The translations under genes and the position numbers were made by a program. From assembly GCA_035354275.1 (NCBI GenBank), contig DAOQAU010000002.1:5479-69478 (forward strand): a stretch of DNA of 64,000 nucleotides. Reading direction: 5' to 3'. Under the pieces are notes generated by a model. It worked only from the letters and a program-made list of their open reading frames with translations. It did not search any database and was not told the DNA's origin. Numbering within the stretch: the first letter of the stretch is position 1; every line of letters starts with the position of its first letter. This document shows positions 9,504-17,550 of the stretch, one piece after another. This stretch comes from DAOQAU01 sp035354275 (lineage in GTDB: Bacteria; Cyanobacteriota; Vampirovibrionia; Gastranaerophilales; Gastranaerophilaceae).

Positions 9504-9600
9504 TACCCCTCCCCTTTTTGTTTAATATTATCATTTTTATACTCTTGTGTCTAATGCGTTTGTAATATTTTTTGGTATAATTTTAAAAAAGGAGGTTTAT

Positions 9601-9828
9601 ATGCTGCTTTTATATGTTCTTGAAGGATGCCCTTACTGTAAAAAGGTAATAACTCATTTAGAAGAAAAAAACATAGAACACCGCAGGCTTGATGTTAACG
9701 ACCCTGTTAATATGGACGAACTTTTGCATCTTGGCAGAGAGGATCAGGTTCCTTTTTTGGTGGACACCGAACACAATGTAAAAATGTATGAATCTGACGA
9801 GATTATTCAATATATTGATACTTTATAA
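9601..9828 (+). CDS. Glutaredoxin-family protein
   Basis: This small thioredoxin-fold oxidoreductase of 75 residues reduces disulfides or glutathione adducts through the dithiol motif CPYC at residues 10-13 (EGCPYCKK). The cis-proline segment VPFLVD and a short C-terminal helix are present. The ATG at 9601 follows a strong ribosome site (AAAGGAGGTTTAT). The longer open frame from 9547 lacks one and would add 18 unrelated residues. It is monocistronic and its last six bases overlap the convergent recF. Its physiological partner is unknown. Confidence 0.85.
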   Translation: MLLLYVLEGCPYCKKVITHLEEKNIEHRRLDVNDPVNMDELLHLGREDQVPFLVDTEHNVKMYESDEIIQYIDTL

Positions 9829-10911
9829 AATTTTTCCTTCTTCCACCTTATAAATTTTTACATCTTTTAAAAATTTTTTGTCAAATAAAAGCGTGTCAAC
9901 ACTTGTTATTATTGTTTGAGTGTTTTTATCTATGGTTTTGAGCAAATAATTTTGTCTTAAATCATCCAGTTCGGCAAGAACATCGTCCAGTAATAAAACG
10001 GGTTTTTCTCCTGTTTTTTGCTCTATAATTTCTATTTCGGCAAGTTTTAAGGATAAAACTATTGTTCTTTGCTGTCCTTGAGATGCAAATTTTATTGCTT
10101 CTTTATTGTTTATAAAAAACGAAACGTCATCTCTGTGGGGGCCCACAAGAGCTTGTCCTCTTTGGATTTCTTCTGTTTTTCTTTCTTGAAGTTTTTGCAT
10201 AAATTTTTGAGAAATTTCTTCTATCTGTTCTTCCTCGGCAAGAAACGGGCAGGTATAAAAAATTGTTAGTTTTTCATCTTTGCTTATTTTTTTATATTTT
10301 TCTTGAGAAAGTTTTTCAAAATCTTTTAAAAACTTTTTTCTCAAAAATATAATATTGCTTCCTAAAATACAAAGTTGTTCATTATAAACATCTAACAGGG
10401 TTTGGTTTCCGTTATAATCTTTTAAAAAATTGTTTTTTTGTATTCTTATTTTGTTGTATTTAGAAAGTCTCTCGTCATAGGCCGGATAAATTTTTGAAAT
10501 AACCTCGTCAAGCCAATCTCTTCTATCTTGAGGGGAGCCCCTCAAAAGAAGTAAATCTTGTGTTGTAAAAAGAACTGCTGAAAGAATATTTTTGAAGTTT
10601 TTTGGCGTTGTTTTTAATCCGTTTATTTTTAATTCTCTTTTTTTTTCTTTATATAAATAGTTTATTCCTGTTTCAACTCCTGTTTTTTTTATTTTTGTTT
10701 TTATTTCAAAATTATCTTCTCCGAAAGTCGGTATTTCTTGAATGTTTGATGTTCTTGGGCTTTTAAGTGTTGATAAAAAATAAATACTCTCTAAAATATT
10801 TGTTTTTCCTTGTGCGTTTTTTCCTACAAAAAGTATTTTAGAAAAATCAAGGTTTATTTGTTTTTTTTCCAAATTTCTATAGTTTTTTAATTCTGTTTCT
10901 AAAATCTTCAT
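9823..10911 (-). CDS. recF: DNA replication and repair protein RecF
   Basis: RecF is an SMC-like ATPase that loads RecA at single-stranded gaps together with RecO and RecR. The 362-residue protein has Walker A in FVGKNAQGKTNILESI (about residues 28-43), the ABC-type signature region FASQGQQRT, and Walker B in LLLDDVLAELD. It begins with the typical KILETELKNYRNL. It is divergent from dnaN across an AT-rich gap with candidate DnaA boxes, a common arrangement at bacterial origins. No Shine-Dalgarno sequence is visible before the ATG. Confidence 0.95.
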   Translation of the reverse strand: MKILETELKNYRNLEKKQINLDFSKILFVGKNAQGKTNILESIYFLSTLKSPRTSNIQEIPTFGEDNFEIKTKIKKTGVETGINYLYKEKKRELKINGLKTTPKNFKNILSAVLFTTQDLLLLRGSPQDRRDWLDEVISKIYPAYDERLSKYNKIRIQKNNFLKDYNGNQTLLDVYNEQLCILGSNIIFLRKKFLKDFEKLSQEKYKKISKDEKLTIFYTCPFLAEEEQIEEISQKFMQKLQERKTEEIQRGQALVGPHRDDVSFFINNKEAIKFASQGQQRTIVLSLKLAEIEIIEQKTGEKPVLLLDDVLAELDDLRQNYLLKTIDKNTQTIITSVDTLLFDKKFLKDVKIYKVEEGKIL

Positions 10912-11171
10912 TTTTTTATTATATCAAACTAATAATAAATGTAGAAAAATGTAAATTGTTTTTATAAAGGTGTCTTTTTTAATTTTTATTATCTTTTTTT
11001 ATAATTTTCTACATTTTTTTCTACATTTATTTTTGAGTTATTGCTTTTTTTAATGTTCTTTTTTATATTTTTTTGTTGCTTATTATTAATATTATATTTT
11101 AATAAATTATTTATATAATATAATATTAAATAAAGAAAAATTTTTTGTAGAAAACTTTTAAAGAGGTGTAA
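10912..11171. other. Candidate chromosomal origin (oriC) between recF and dnaN
   Basis: This is a very AT-rich 260-base gap. Four exact copies of TTTTCTACA occur in it: plus strand at 11005-11013 and 11017-11025, minus strand at 10940-10948 and 11146-11154. The cyanobacterial DnaA box is TTTTCCACA, one base different. An almost pure A/T block at about 11081-11140 could be the unwinding element. recF and dnaN flank it, as at many origins, and in cyanobacteria oriC often lies next to dnaN. Assignment is inference from motif and context. Confidence 0.6.
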
Positions 11172-12290
11172 ATGGAATTTGTAGTTAAAAAAGAAGATTT
11201 ATTTAATGGAATAAAAATTGTTGAAAGAGCAACAGCAATGAAAGGGCTTCAACCTGTTCTTGCAAATATATTAATAGAAACAATAAACAATAAAACTTTA
11301 AAATTAAGCGCGACAGATTTGGATTTGACTGTTATAACAACAATTCAGGCTCAAATTGAAAAAGAAGGAAAAATAACACTTCCTTCAAAAACATTAAGTG
11401 AAATTGTAACAAGGCTTTCAGAAGGTTTAATAAGTTTTTCAAAAACAACAGATACAAATACTGTAGAAATAAAAAGTAAAAATTCTAAATTTGAAATAAT
11501 AGGAATTAGTGCAAATGAATTTCCTTCTATACCTGAAATTGAAATAAAAGAAGAAAATTCAGTCGAAATTGAAATAAAACCTTTTACAAAAGCGATAAAA
11601 CAAGCAGGGTTTTCCGCAGCTGGATACGAAACGAACAATTTGTTGTCGGGAGTTGTTTGCGATATTTCTCAAAACACTTTAGAGATGGCATCAACTGACG
11701 GAAACAGACTTTGTCGGGTAAGAGAAAAAATAGAAAATTCGGGAAAAACAAGCAATCTTATAATTCCTTCAAAAACACTACAGGAATTTATTAAAATGAG
11801 TTCTTTTATTGAAGAAGATAAAATAAAAATTTATACAGATAAAACAAAATTAATAATAAAAAGCGAAGACATAACTATTATTTCAAGAATTATGGAAGGG
11901 CAGTATCCTAAATATAACCAACTTATTCCACAAGAAAGCCCAAAAGAAGCTATTATTAAAATAGGTCAACTAATAGCAGCAATAGAAAGAGTTGCTATTA
12001 TGGTTAATGAAAAAACAAGTATTATAAAAATGGAATTTTCATCAAATAAACTTGTTTTAAAGGCAGATACACCTGATGCAGGAGCATCCGAAGAAGAAAT
12101 AGATATAGATTATAAATTTGAAGAACTAAATATAGCTTTTAATTATAGATATTTGTTGGAATGTTTAAAAAATATGGAAACAGAAGAGGTTAAAATAGGA
12201 CTAAATTCAAGTCTTTCCGCTACTGTTTTAAAACCAAACAACGAAGATGATTATATTTGTTTAATAATGCCTGTTCAAATCAGGGGTTAA
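11172..12290 (+). CDS. dnaN: DNA polymerase III beta sliding clamp
   Basis: DnaN forms a ring dimer that tethers polymerase III and other DNA enzymes to the template. At 372 residues it has normal length and three clamp domains. Typical segments are the N-terminal VKKEDLFNGIKIVERA, the middle LSGVVCDI and STDGNRLCRV, EGQYPKYNQLIP in the third part, and the C-terminal ending ICLIMPVQIRG with the hydrophobic-cleft residues at the very end. The ribosome site GAGGTG is seven bases from the ATG. The coding sequence is notably A-rich. The convergent trmFO overlaps its last four bases. Confidence 0.97.
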   Translation: MEFVVKKEDLFNGIKIVERATAMKGLQPVLANILIETINNKTLKLSATDLDLTVITTIQAQIEKEGKITLPSKTLSEIVTRLSEGLISFSKTTDTNTVEIKSKNSKFEIIGISANEFPSIPEIEIKEENSVEIEIKPFTKAIKQAGFSAAGYETNNLLSGVVCDISQNTLEMASTDGNRLCRVREKIENSGKTSNLIIPSKTLQEFIKMSSFIEEDKIKIYTDKTKLIIKSEDITIISRIMEGQYPKYNQLIPQESPKEAIIKIGQLIAAIERVAIMVNEKTSIIKMEFSSNKLVLKADTPDAGASEEEIDIDYKFEELNIAFNYRYLLECLKNMETEEVKIGLNSSLSATVLKPNNEDDYICLIMPVQIRG

Positions 12291-13594
12291 AGGAAATTAT
12301 TGTTTGATAAATAATTTAAAGAACGCTTTGCAAGAAGCTCGTTTTTGAGCTTTTTGTTTTTTCTTTCTTTTTTATCAATTTCAATCGGTGCTACAATTCC
12401 CCAATTAGAATTTACGGGCTGAAAAGACTTGTGACTTTCAAAAGAAATATATTTACACAAAGAGCCTAACATTGTTTCTTGAGGAAGAATTAAAAGAGGC
12501 TCCTTTTTTAAATAATTGGCCATGTTTATTCCCGCCAAAAGACCTGTTGCCATAGATTCTGTGTAACCCTCGGTTCCTGTTATCTGTCCTGCAAAAAATA
12601 AATCTTTTCTGCTTTTTGTCTGCAAAGAGGGGAACAATATTTTTGGAGAATTAATAAAAGTATTTTTGTGCATAACCCCAAAGCGGATAATATTTGCATT
12701 TTCTAAGCCTGGAATTAATTTTATAAGTTCTTTTTGTTCTTTCCATTTTAAATTTGTCTGAAAACCGACCATGTTATAAAGGGTTTTTGCCATGTTGTCT
12801 TGTCTCAGTTGGACAACGGCCCAGTTTTCAATACCTGTTTTTTTATCAACAAGGCCAACCGGTTTCATCGGGCCAAAACGTAAGGTGTCAACCCCTCGGG
12901 AGGCAAGGACTTCTATAGGCAAGCATGATTCAAAAAACTTTGCATCCTTTTCAAAATCTTTTAATTCATTTTTTTCAGAAGAAATGAGCACATTATAAAA
13001 GGTTTCGTATTCTTTTTTATTCATGGGGCAGTTTATATAAGTCGCCTCGCCTTTATCATAACGATTTGCCCAAAAAGCTTTTTCAAAATTTATGGAGTCT
13101 TTTTCTATAATAGGAGCTATTGCATCAAAGAAAAAAAAGTTTTCACTTTTAGTAAATTCTTTAATGTTTTGAGCAAACAAATTACTTGTAAGAGGACCGG
13201 TTGCGACAACAGTGGGGGTGTTTGGAATTGATATTATTTCTTTTCTTATTGTTTTAATGTTTGGATTATTTTCTATAGCTTCAGTAACTTTTTTAGAAAA
13301 CATTTCTCTGTCAACTGCAAGTGCTCCGCCTGCGGGAACTTGACAAAGATAGGCAACTTTTATTAGTTCGCCCCCCAAAATTTCCATTTCTTTTTTTAAC
13401 AACCCGGAAGCGTTTGTAACATCAAAAGAACCTAAACTGTTTGAGCATACAAATTCTGCAAAGTCGCAGGATTTATGAGCACCGGTTGTTTTTTCGGGGC
13501 GCATTTCGTAAAGATTAACTTTTATTCCTCTTTTGGCAAGCTGAAGGGCACATTCTGAACCAGCCAAACCTGCTCCTATAACATTTGCTTTCAT
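12287..13594 (-). CDS. trmFO: Methylenetetrahydrofolate--tRNA-(uracil-5-)-methyltransferase TrmFO
   Basis: TrmFO is the folate- and FAD-dependent enzyme that makes m5U54 in the T-loop of tRNA. The dinucleotide-binding motif NVIGAGLAGSECALQLA begins at residue 4. KSCDFAEFVCSNSLGS, the segment GRADRYDKGEA-like (FWANRYDKGEATYINCPM) and the C-terminal FAGQITGTEGYTESMATG are diagnostic. I place the start at the ATG at 13594, giving 435 residues. The open frame runs 23 codons further, but that part lies in tRNA-Leu and is an artefact. An alternative ATG four codons upstream is possible. No clear ribosome site is seen. Adjacency to a tRNA gene fits its role. Confidence 0.95.
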   Translation of the reverse strand: MKANVIGAGLAGSECALQLAKRGIKVNLYEMRPEKTTGAHKSCDFAEFVCSNSLGSFDVTNASGLLKKEMEILGGELIKVAYLCQVPAGGALAVDREMFSKKVTEAIENNPNIKTIRKEIISIPNTPTVVATGPLTSNLFAQNIKEFTKSENFFFFDAIAPIIEKDSINFEKAFWANRYDKGEATYINCPMNKKEYETFYNVLISSEKNELKDFEKDAKFFESCLPIEVLASRGVDTLRFGPMKPVGLVDKKTGIENWAVVQLRQDNMAKTLYNMVGFQTNLKWKEQKELIKLIPGLENANIIRFGVMHKNTFINSPKILFPSLQTKSRKDLFFAGQITGTEGYTESMATGLLAGINMANYLKKEPLLILPQETMLGSLCKYISFESHKSFQPVNSNWGIVAPIEIDKKERKNKKLKNELLAKRSLNYLSNNNFL

Positions 13595-13625
13595 ATAATT
13601 TAACATATATAAAAAAAACAAAAAT

Positions 13626-13705
13626 GTCGATGGGGGGACTTGAACCCCCACAGATTGCTCCACACGCCCCTCAAACGTGCGCGTCTACCATTCCGCCACA
13701 TCGAC
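13626..13705 (-). tRNA. tRNA-Leu (anticodon GAG)
   Basis: On the minus strand the acceptor stem GTCGATG pairs with CATCGAC. The T arm is GGGGG-TTCAAGT-CCCCC, and the anticodon stem CACGT/GCGTG encloses TTGAGGG with anticodon GAG. The long variable region (about 13 bases) is typical of leucine tRNAs. No CCA is encoded. Confidence 0.93.
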
Positions 13706-13730
13706 ATTCAAATTTAATTTTCAAAGTTTT

Positions 13731-13825
13731 TATTTGGGCTGTGGCGGAGTTAAACCTTCGGTCTAACCTCCTCCCCTTTTATAACTAAATGTTATAAAAA
13801 AGCGGAGTCCTTACCACATCGACAA
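13731..13825. ncRNA. Structured block beside tRNA-Leu, possibly tRNA-derived
   Basis: An outer stem TGTGG (13740) / CCACA (13814) encloses two hairpins: GGAGTTAAACC (13746) with GGTCTAACCTCC (13760), and TTTTATAAC / GTTATAAAA (13777-13799). On the minus strand the block begins GTCGATGTGG, identical to the first ten bases of the neighbouring tRNA-Leu. On the plus strand it begins TGTGGCGGA, also found at the tRNA 5' end. It is not a canonical tRNA. Strand and function are unknown. Confidence 0.4.
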
Positions 13826-13949
13826 AAAATTATTTAAAAAAATTGGCAAGTGTTATATCTATTATATTATAAAAAACAGACCCACAAAAACAAAAAAGGG
13901 TTTTGTAAACTAATGTTAAAAAAAATAATAAAAAATTAAATATTTTTGC

Positions 13950-13994
13950 CAACCCTGCCGAAGACATGAAAGTTAGCAGTAAAAATGAGGGTTG
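13950..13994 (+). promoter_or_regulatory. Leader hairpin that would pair the ribosome site of the next gene
   Basis: CAACCCT (13950-13956) is complementary to AGGGTTG (13988-13994), with an inner CTGC/GCAG pair. The 3' arm contains the purine-rich ribosome site (GAGGG) of the gene at 14001. Folding would therefore hide the site. No known riboswitch consensus was recognised. Confidence 0.35.
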
Positions 13995-14000
13995 TGTGCG

Positions 14001-14183
14001 ATGAGAAATTATGATTATGAAAGCTTTAAAAATGCTTTAGGCAAGATGAAAGAAGACATGTATCTTGAACTTCAAGATGACATAGAGGCAGTTAAAAAAA
14101 ATGTAGAAAATCTGTTAGAAAAAGTTTTTGAAAGCAGTACTTTTAAGGCTGAAACAAGACACCCGGGTGTAAGCGGGTTCTAA
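14001..14183 (+). CDS. Small unknown protein, 60 aa
   Basis: This is a short acidic helical protein (MRNYDYESFKNALGKMKEDM...) with heptad-like spacing (LQDDIEAVKKNVENLLEKVF), suggesting a coiled coil or helical hairpin. No signal peptide, membrane helix or metal site is seen. I use the ATG at 14001, nine bases after GAGGG, over a TTG at 13992. It begins a run of three same-strand genes of unknown function (14001, 14229, 14557). The ribosome site lies in a potential hairpin. I do not recognise the family, and function is unknown. Confidence 0.6.
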   Translation: MRNYDYESFKNALGKMKEDMYLELQDDIEAVKKNVENLLEKVFESSTFKAETRHPGVSGF

Positions 14184-14228
14184 TTTTGTAAAAAAAGAGT
14201 TATAATAACAAACAAAAAGGAGTTTATA

Positions 14229-14522
14229 ATGGTGGACGAAGTATTTTTTCATGCTCTGCAAAAAAATATTAATAAAAAAATTAAAAAACAAACGAAAGCA
14301 GAAAAAGAAAATTTAAAAAACGAACTCTCTGTTTTTCAGGAAAAGAAAGTGGTTTTTAATAATGATTTTCCATTTTTACAAAGAATTGAAGTAACAAACA
14401 AAAACGGAAAAGAAACATATAAACACTATGAGCTTAAGGACGGATTAAAACCCGAAGAATTAATCAAAGATCCAAATTGGAGAAACAATATGGATTATTG
14501 GCAAGAAGTGGATGTTAATTAA
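14229..14522 (+). CDS. Small unknown protein, 97 aa
   Basis: This Lys-rich protein has an excellent ribosome site (AAAAAGGAGTTTATA ATG). The first third is basic and helical (NINKKIKKQTKAEKENLKNE). The rest looks beta-rich with FPFLQRIEVTNKNGKETYKH and ends in a Trp-containing tail (NWRNNMDYWQEVDVN). The pattern of a written-out ligand strand (RIEVTNKNGKETYKHYEL) is reminiscent of small domains in other proteins of this genome such as the one at 6950, but I cannot name a family. It is the second gene of the 14001-15513 group and is probably co-transcribed with its neighbours. Confidence 0.65.
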   Translation: MVDEVFFHALQKNINKKIKKQTKAEKENLKNELSVFQEKKVVFNNDFPFLQRIEVTNKNGKETYKHYELKDGLKPEELIKDPNWRNNMDYWQEVDVN

Positions 14523-14556
14523 TTTTTTTAAAAAATAAAAAGAAAGGAGAATAAAA

Positions 14557-15513
14557 ATGGTAGAAAATGTTGACAACAACGCATTATTTGGTCGTCTTGT
14601 AGTAAAAAGCGGCGATGGAATAGCACAAACTATTTTAAAGGCGGCAAAAGCAAACCCTTCAATTTTTGAAATATCCGAAGGCACCGTTAATGCCGAAGAA
14701 AAAAGAAGGGTAAAAGAAGTTTTAAAAGAAATTCAAGCAGAGCGAAGAAGAGACGGACGCCCGGATATTTGTCGTAGAAACAATATTGATCTTGTTTACA
14801 AGGGAGATGTTTTAGAATTTACCCCCGAAGAACAAAAAAGGATTATGGAAGCCATGGGGCTTGGTTTGAAAAAACAAGACAAAATTTCACTGGAAGATGC
14901 CAGAGAATTTTTTGGGCTTAGTGGTCAAGAAGGCGAAGGCGGGTTTCAAAAATCGAAACAAACAGAGTTAAATATTCCTTTTGAAAATACCCATAAACCT
15001 TACCAACAATCTTATGTGGAGGCGTTACCGCCGGAAGAAGGTCAAACACTTCCACCTCCAAACGATACAATTAATACAGAAAACAACAATGTTGAAAACC
15101 CTTTTACCCCGGCCAATCAGGCACCAGAAGAAGATTTAGACATTGAAATAAAAATTGATGAGCCGCAAATAAATGATACTCTTCCTGTTTCACCAATTGA
15201 AATTGAAAAAGTAGAACAAAAGATTGTTAATATAGACACACCGCTTCAAAAAACTTCCGGAATAAATACAACTAACCCCAATGTTTCAGAAGTTAATAAA
15301 ACACCCCGCTCTCCTGAGTTTGATGAAAAAATTGGTCAAATAACCGGCAAGGTACAAGAGTTAACAGGGCTTTATTCCAGAATAGCAAAATTAACTCCCG
15401 ATATAAAAAATCTTGCGAGCGAACTTGATCAAATGGATGCCTCTCCCGAACAAAAAGAAGAGCTAAAAATACTTTTAAGCGGTGTTTCAGAGGCACTGGG
15501 GGAAACAAAATAA
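14557..15513 (+). CDS. Unknown protein with Pro/Glu-rich linker, possible degenerate LysM-like N-terminus
   Basis: The 318-residue protein is preceded by a strong ribosome site (AAAGGAGAATAAAA). Residues 1-90 hold VKSGDGIAQTILKAAK and later NIDLVYKGDVLEF, which resembles the beginning and end of a LysM-like fold split by a charged helix. The similarity is weak. Residues about 135-235 are low-complexity and rich in Pro, Glu, Asn and Thr, likely disordered. The last 70 residues form a coiled-coil-like helix (QITGKVQELTGLYSRIAKL...). No signal peptide is seen. It ends the three-gene group and is followed by a strong terminator. Function unknown. Confidence 0.65.
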   Translation: MVENVDNNALFGRLVVKSGDGIAQTILKAAKANPSIFEISEGTVNAEEKRRVKEVLKEIQAERRRDGRPDICRRNNIDLVYKGDVLEFTPEEQKRIMEAMGLGLKKQDKISLEDAREFFGLSGQEGEGGFQKSKQTELNIPFENTHKPYQQSYVEALPPEEGQTLPPPNDTINTENNNVENPFTPANQAPEEDLDIEIKIDEPQINDTLPVSPIEIEKVEQKIVNIDTPLQKTSGINTTNPNVSEVNKTPRSPEFDEKIGQITGKVQELTGLYSRIAKLTPDIKNLASELDQMDASPEQKEELKILLSGVSEALGETK

Positions 15514-15530
15514 AAAGTATTTATCTCTTT

Positions 15531-15574
15531 AAAACGACAAAAAGAAGGTTTTAACCTTCTTTTTTGTCGTTTTG
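15531..15574 (+). terminator. Strong intrinsic terminator
   Basis: Nearly perfect stem AACGACAAAAAGAAGG / CCTTCTTTTTTGTCGTT with a TTTT loop and a following T-rich run. It ends the 14001-15513 gene group before def. Confidence 0.85.
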
Positions 15575-15616
15575 ATTTAAACATGATATAATAATTTTAA
15601 AAAAGAAAGGTTTAAA

Positions 15617-16195
15617 ATGTCTGTCAAAAAAGTTTTAAGATATGGTGAAAAATCACTCAGAGAGCCCTCAAAAGAGGTTCATAAAGTTTCAAGAAAAATT
15701 CAGGATTTAGTTCAGGATTTATTAGACACGCTTTATTCTCAAAACGGCGTGGGGCTTGCAGCTCCTCAAATAGGAGAAAATCACAGAGTGTTTGTAATAG
15801 ATACATCATCAGGCGATGAACCTCTTAATCCCATGGTTTTTATTAATCCAAAAATTATTAAAAAATCAGGAGCGTTTGTAAGTCATGAAGGTTGTTTAAG
15901 CTTTCCTGATATGTACACAAACGTAAGGCGTTACAAAAATGTTATGATAAAAGCAATAGATGAAAAAGGTCGCTCTTTTGTTCTTGAGGCAAAAGACGGA
16001 AGCCTGCTTGCTAAAGCCATTCAACACGAATATGACCATCTTGACGGGATTTTGTTTATAGACCATGCAATAAATAGATTTGAGGCAGAGCAGGAGCTTA
16101 CACAAAAACATCTTCCGCCGCTTGAGGTTGAAAAGCTTTTGGAAGAACCGGAGCTGGATGAAGAATTAAAAAAAGAGGCAAAACAAGCAAAATAA
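15617..16195 (+). CDS. def: Peptide deformylase
   Basis: Peptide deformylase removes the formyl group from the N-terminal methionine of new proteins. All three signature motifs are present: GVGLAAPQIG (about residues 42-51), EGCLSFPD with the metal-binding cysteine (about 92-99), and QHEYDHLDG with the two metal-binding histidines and the catalytic glutamate (about 136-144). At 192 residues it is slightly long, with a Glu/Lys-rich C-terminal tail of about 25 residues beyond the core. The ATG follows AAGAAAGGTTTAAA. Its TAA stop overlaps the fmt start by one base (TAATG), so the two are translationally coupled. Confidence 0.97.
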   Translation: MSVKKVLRYGEKSLREPSKEVHKVSRKIQDLVQDLLDTLYSQNGVGLAAPQIGENHRVFVIDTSSGDEPLNPMVFINPKIIKKSGAFVSHEGCLSFPDMYTNVRRYKNVMIKAIDEKGRSFVLEAKDGSLLAKAIQHEYDHLDGILFIDHAINRFEAEQELTQKHLPPLEVEKLLEEPELDEELKKEAKQAK

Positions 16196-17142
16196 TGATA
16201 AAAGTAATCTTTTTTGCGACACCTAAAATAGCGTTAAAATCACTTGATTATCTTGTAAAATCCGATAAGATAGAGGTTTTAGCTGTTGTAACCCAGCCTG
16301 ATAAACCCTCAGGCAGGGGGCATAAAATTTTACCTTCTTCAATTAAAGAATATGCACTGGAGCACAAAATACCTGTTTTTCAGCCACATTCAATAAAAAA
16401 AGAAATACAAATTCAGGAAGCATTAAAAAAATTATCCCCCGATTTTTTTGTAACTTTTGCGTTCGGGCAGATTTTATCAAAAGAAGTTTTACAGATACCA
16501 AAATATGTCACAATAAACCTTCATGCATCACTCTTGCCTTTATACAGGGGCGCAAATCCCATTCAGTGGGCACTTATAAACGGGGATAAAAAAACAGGTA
16601 TTTGTACTATGATAACAGAAGAAGGGCTTGACTGCGGAGCGATTTGTTTAAAAGACGAGATAAATATAACTCCAAATATGAATTATGTAGAACTTTTTGA
16701 ATTAATCTCGCAAAAATCGCCCGAACTTATTGAAACAACGCTTTTAAATATTAAATCAGGGGCACTTAAGCCAACCGCACAGTGCTGCGAAAATGTGACT
16801 TATGCTCATAAAATTAAAAAAGAAGATTCAAAAATAGATTGGTCAAAATCCGCCTTGCAAATTCATAATTTCGTAAGAGGCTTATATCAATTTCCAAGCG
16901 CATATACAACATTTAAGGGTAAAAACATAAAAATAATGGAAACAAGGGTAAATGAGGGGGTAAATAACACAAATAAAACACAGAATGGTGAAATTTTTGA
17001 CGTATGCAAAGATGGAATAAAAGTTGTAACAACAGACGGAGTGCTTATAATAAAAAGGTTAAAACCTGAGGGAAAATCCGAAATGAGCTCTAAAGACTGG
17101 GCAAACGGGATTAAAAATTTAATCGGAGAAAAGTTTGAATGA
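16195..17142 (+). CDS. fmt: Methionyl-tRNA formyltransferase
   Basis: Fmt formylates initiator Met-tRNA using 10-formyl-tetrahydrofolate. The protein is 315 residues, normal for the family. Visible motifs are the N-terminal FFATPKIALKSLDYL, QPDKPSGRG, the catalytic-loop region INLHASLLPLYRGANPIQWA (Asn, His and the downstream Asp in ITEEGLDCGAI), and the C-terminal tRNA-binding domain (HNFVRGLYQFPSAYT). It starts inside the def stop codon, and the chorismate mutase gene begins inside its own stop (ATGA). def-fmt-aroH therefore forms a tight operon. Pairing def and fmt couples addition and removal of the formyl group. Confidence 0.97.
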   Translation: MIKVIFFATPKIALKSLDYLVKSDKIEVLAVVTQPDKPSGRGHKILPSSIKEYALEHKIPVFQPHSIKKEIQIQEALKKLSPDFFVTFAFGQILSKEVLQIPKYVTINLHASLLPLYRGANPIQWALINGDKKTGICTMITEEGLDCGAICLKDEINITPNMNYVELFELISQKSPELIETTLLNIKSGALKPTAQCCENVTYAHKIKKEDSKIDWSKSALQIHNFVRGLYQFPSAYTTFKGKNIKIMETRVNEGVNNTNKTQNGEIFDVCKDGIKVVTTDGVLIIKRLKPEGKSEMSSKDWANGIKNLIGEKFE

Positions 17143-17501
17143 TTACAAAAGGCATAAGAGGCGCAATAACGGTTGAGGAAAACACAAAAGAAGCTATAGA
17201 AGCAGCTGTGGTCGAGCTTATTGAGCAAATATTTTTTAAAAACAATATTGAAAACGATTTAATTTCTCACATAATTTTTACAACAACAAAGGATTTAACC
17301 GCAGAGTTTCCGGCAAAAATTGCAAGAGAGCACTTTGATTTAAAAAATACGGCAATGATTTGTGCGCAAGAAATAAATGTTGAAAATTCATTAAAAATGT
17401 GTCTTAGATTTTTAATAGTTGTTAACTGTTTAGAGAACTTTTGTCCAAAACATGTTTACTTAAAAGGCGCAAAAAATTTACGCCCTGATATTAAAATGTA
17501 A
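17139..17501 (+). CDS. aroH: Monofunctional chorismate mutase, AroH class
   Basis: AroH-type chorismate mutase converts chorismate to prephenate on the way to phenylalanine and tyrosine. The 120-residue protein matches the trimeric Bacillus-type enzyme: RGAITVEENTKEAI with the active-site arginine at residue 7, HIIFTTTKDLTAEFPAK, CAQEINVENSLKMCLRFL, and the C-terminal HVYLKGAKNLRPDI with the second active-site arginine. AroH-type enzymes occur in Firmicutes and Cyanobacteria, whereas the helical AroQ type is more common elsewhere. It overlaps fmt by four bases, an unusual operon partner for an aromatic biosynthesis gene. Confidence 0.93.
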   Translation: MITKGIRGAITVEENTKEAIEAAVVELIEQIFFKNNIENDLISHIIFTTTKDLTAEFPAKIAREHFDLKNTAMICAQEINVENSLKMCLRFLIVVNCLENFCPKHVYLKGAKNLRPDIKM

Positions 17502-17550
17502 CAAATAAAAATAATTTTGATTTTAAAAAACCAGCATATATAATAATCTT

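Noticed and set aside
10069..10269. Plus-strand open frame inside recF
   Set aside because: Antisense shadow without a ribosome site; recF is certain.
13595..13663. N-terminal extension of TrmFO
   Set aside because: The extra codons lie in the tRNA-Leu gene, and the FAD motif normally starts within a few residues of the N-terminus.
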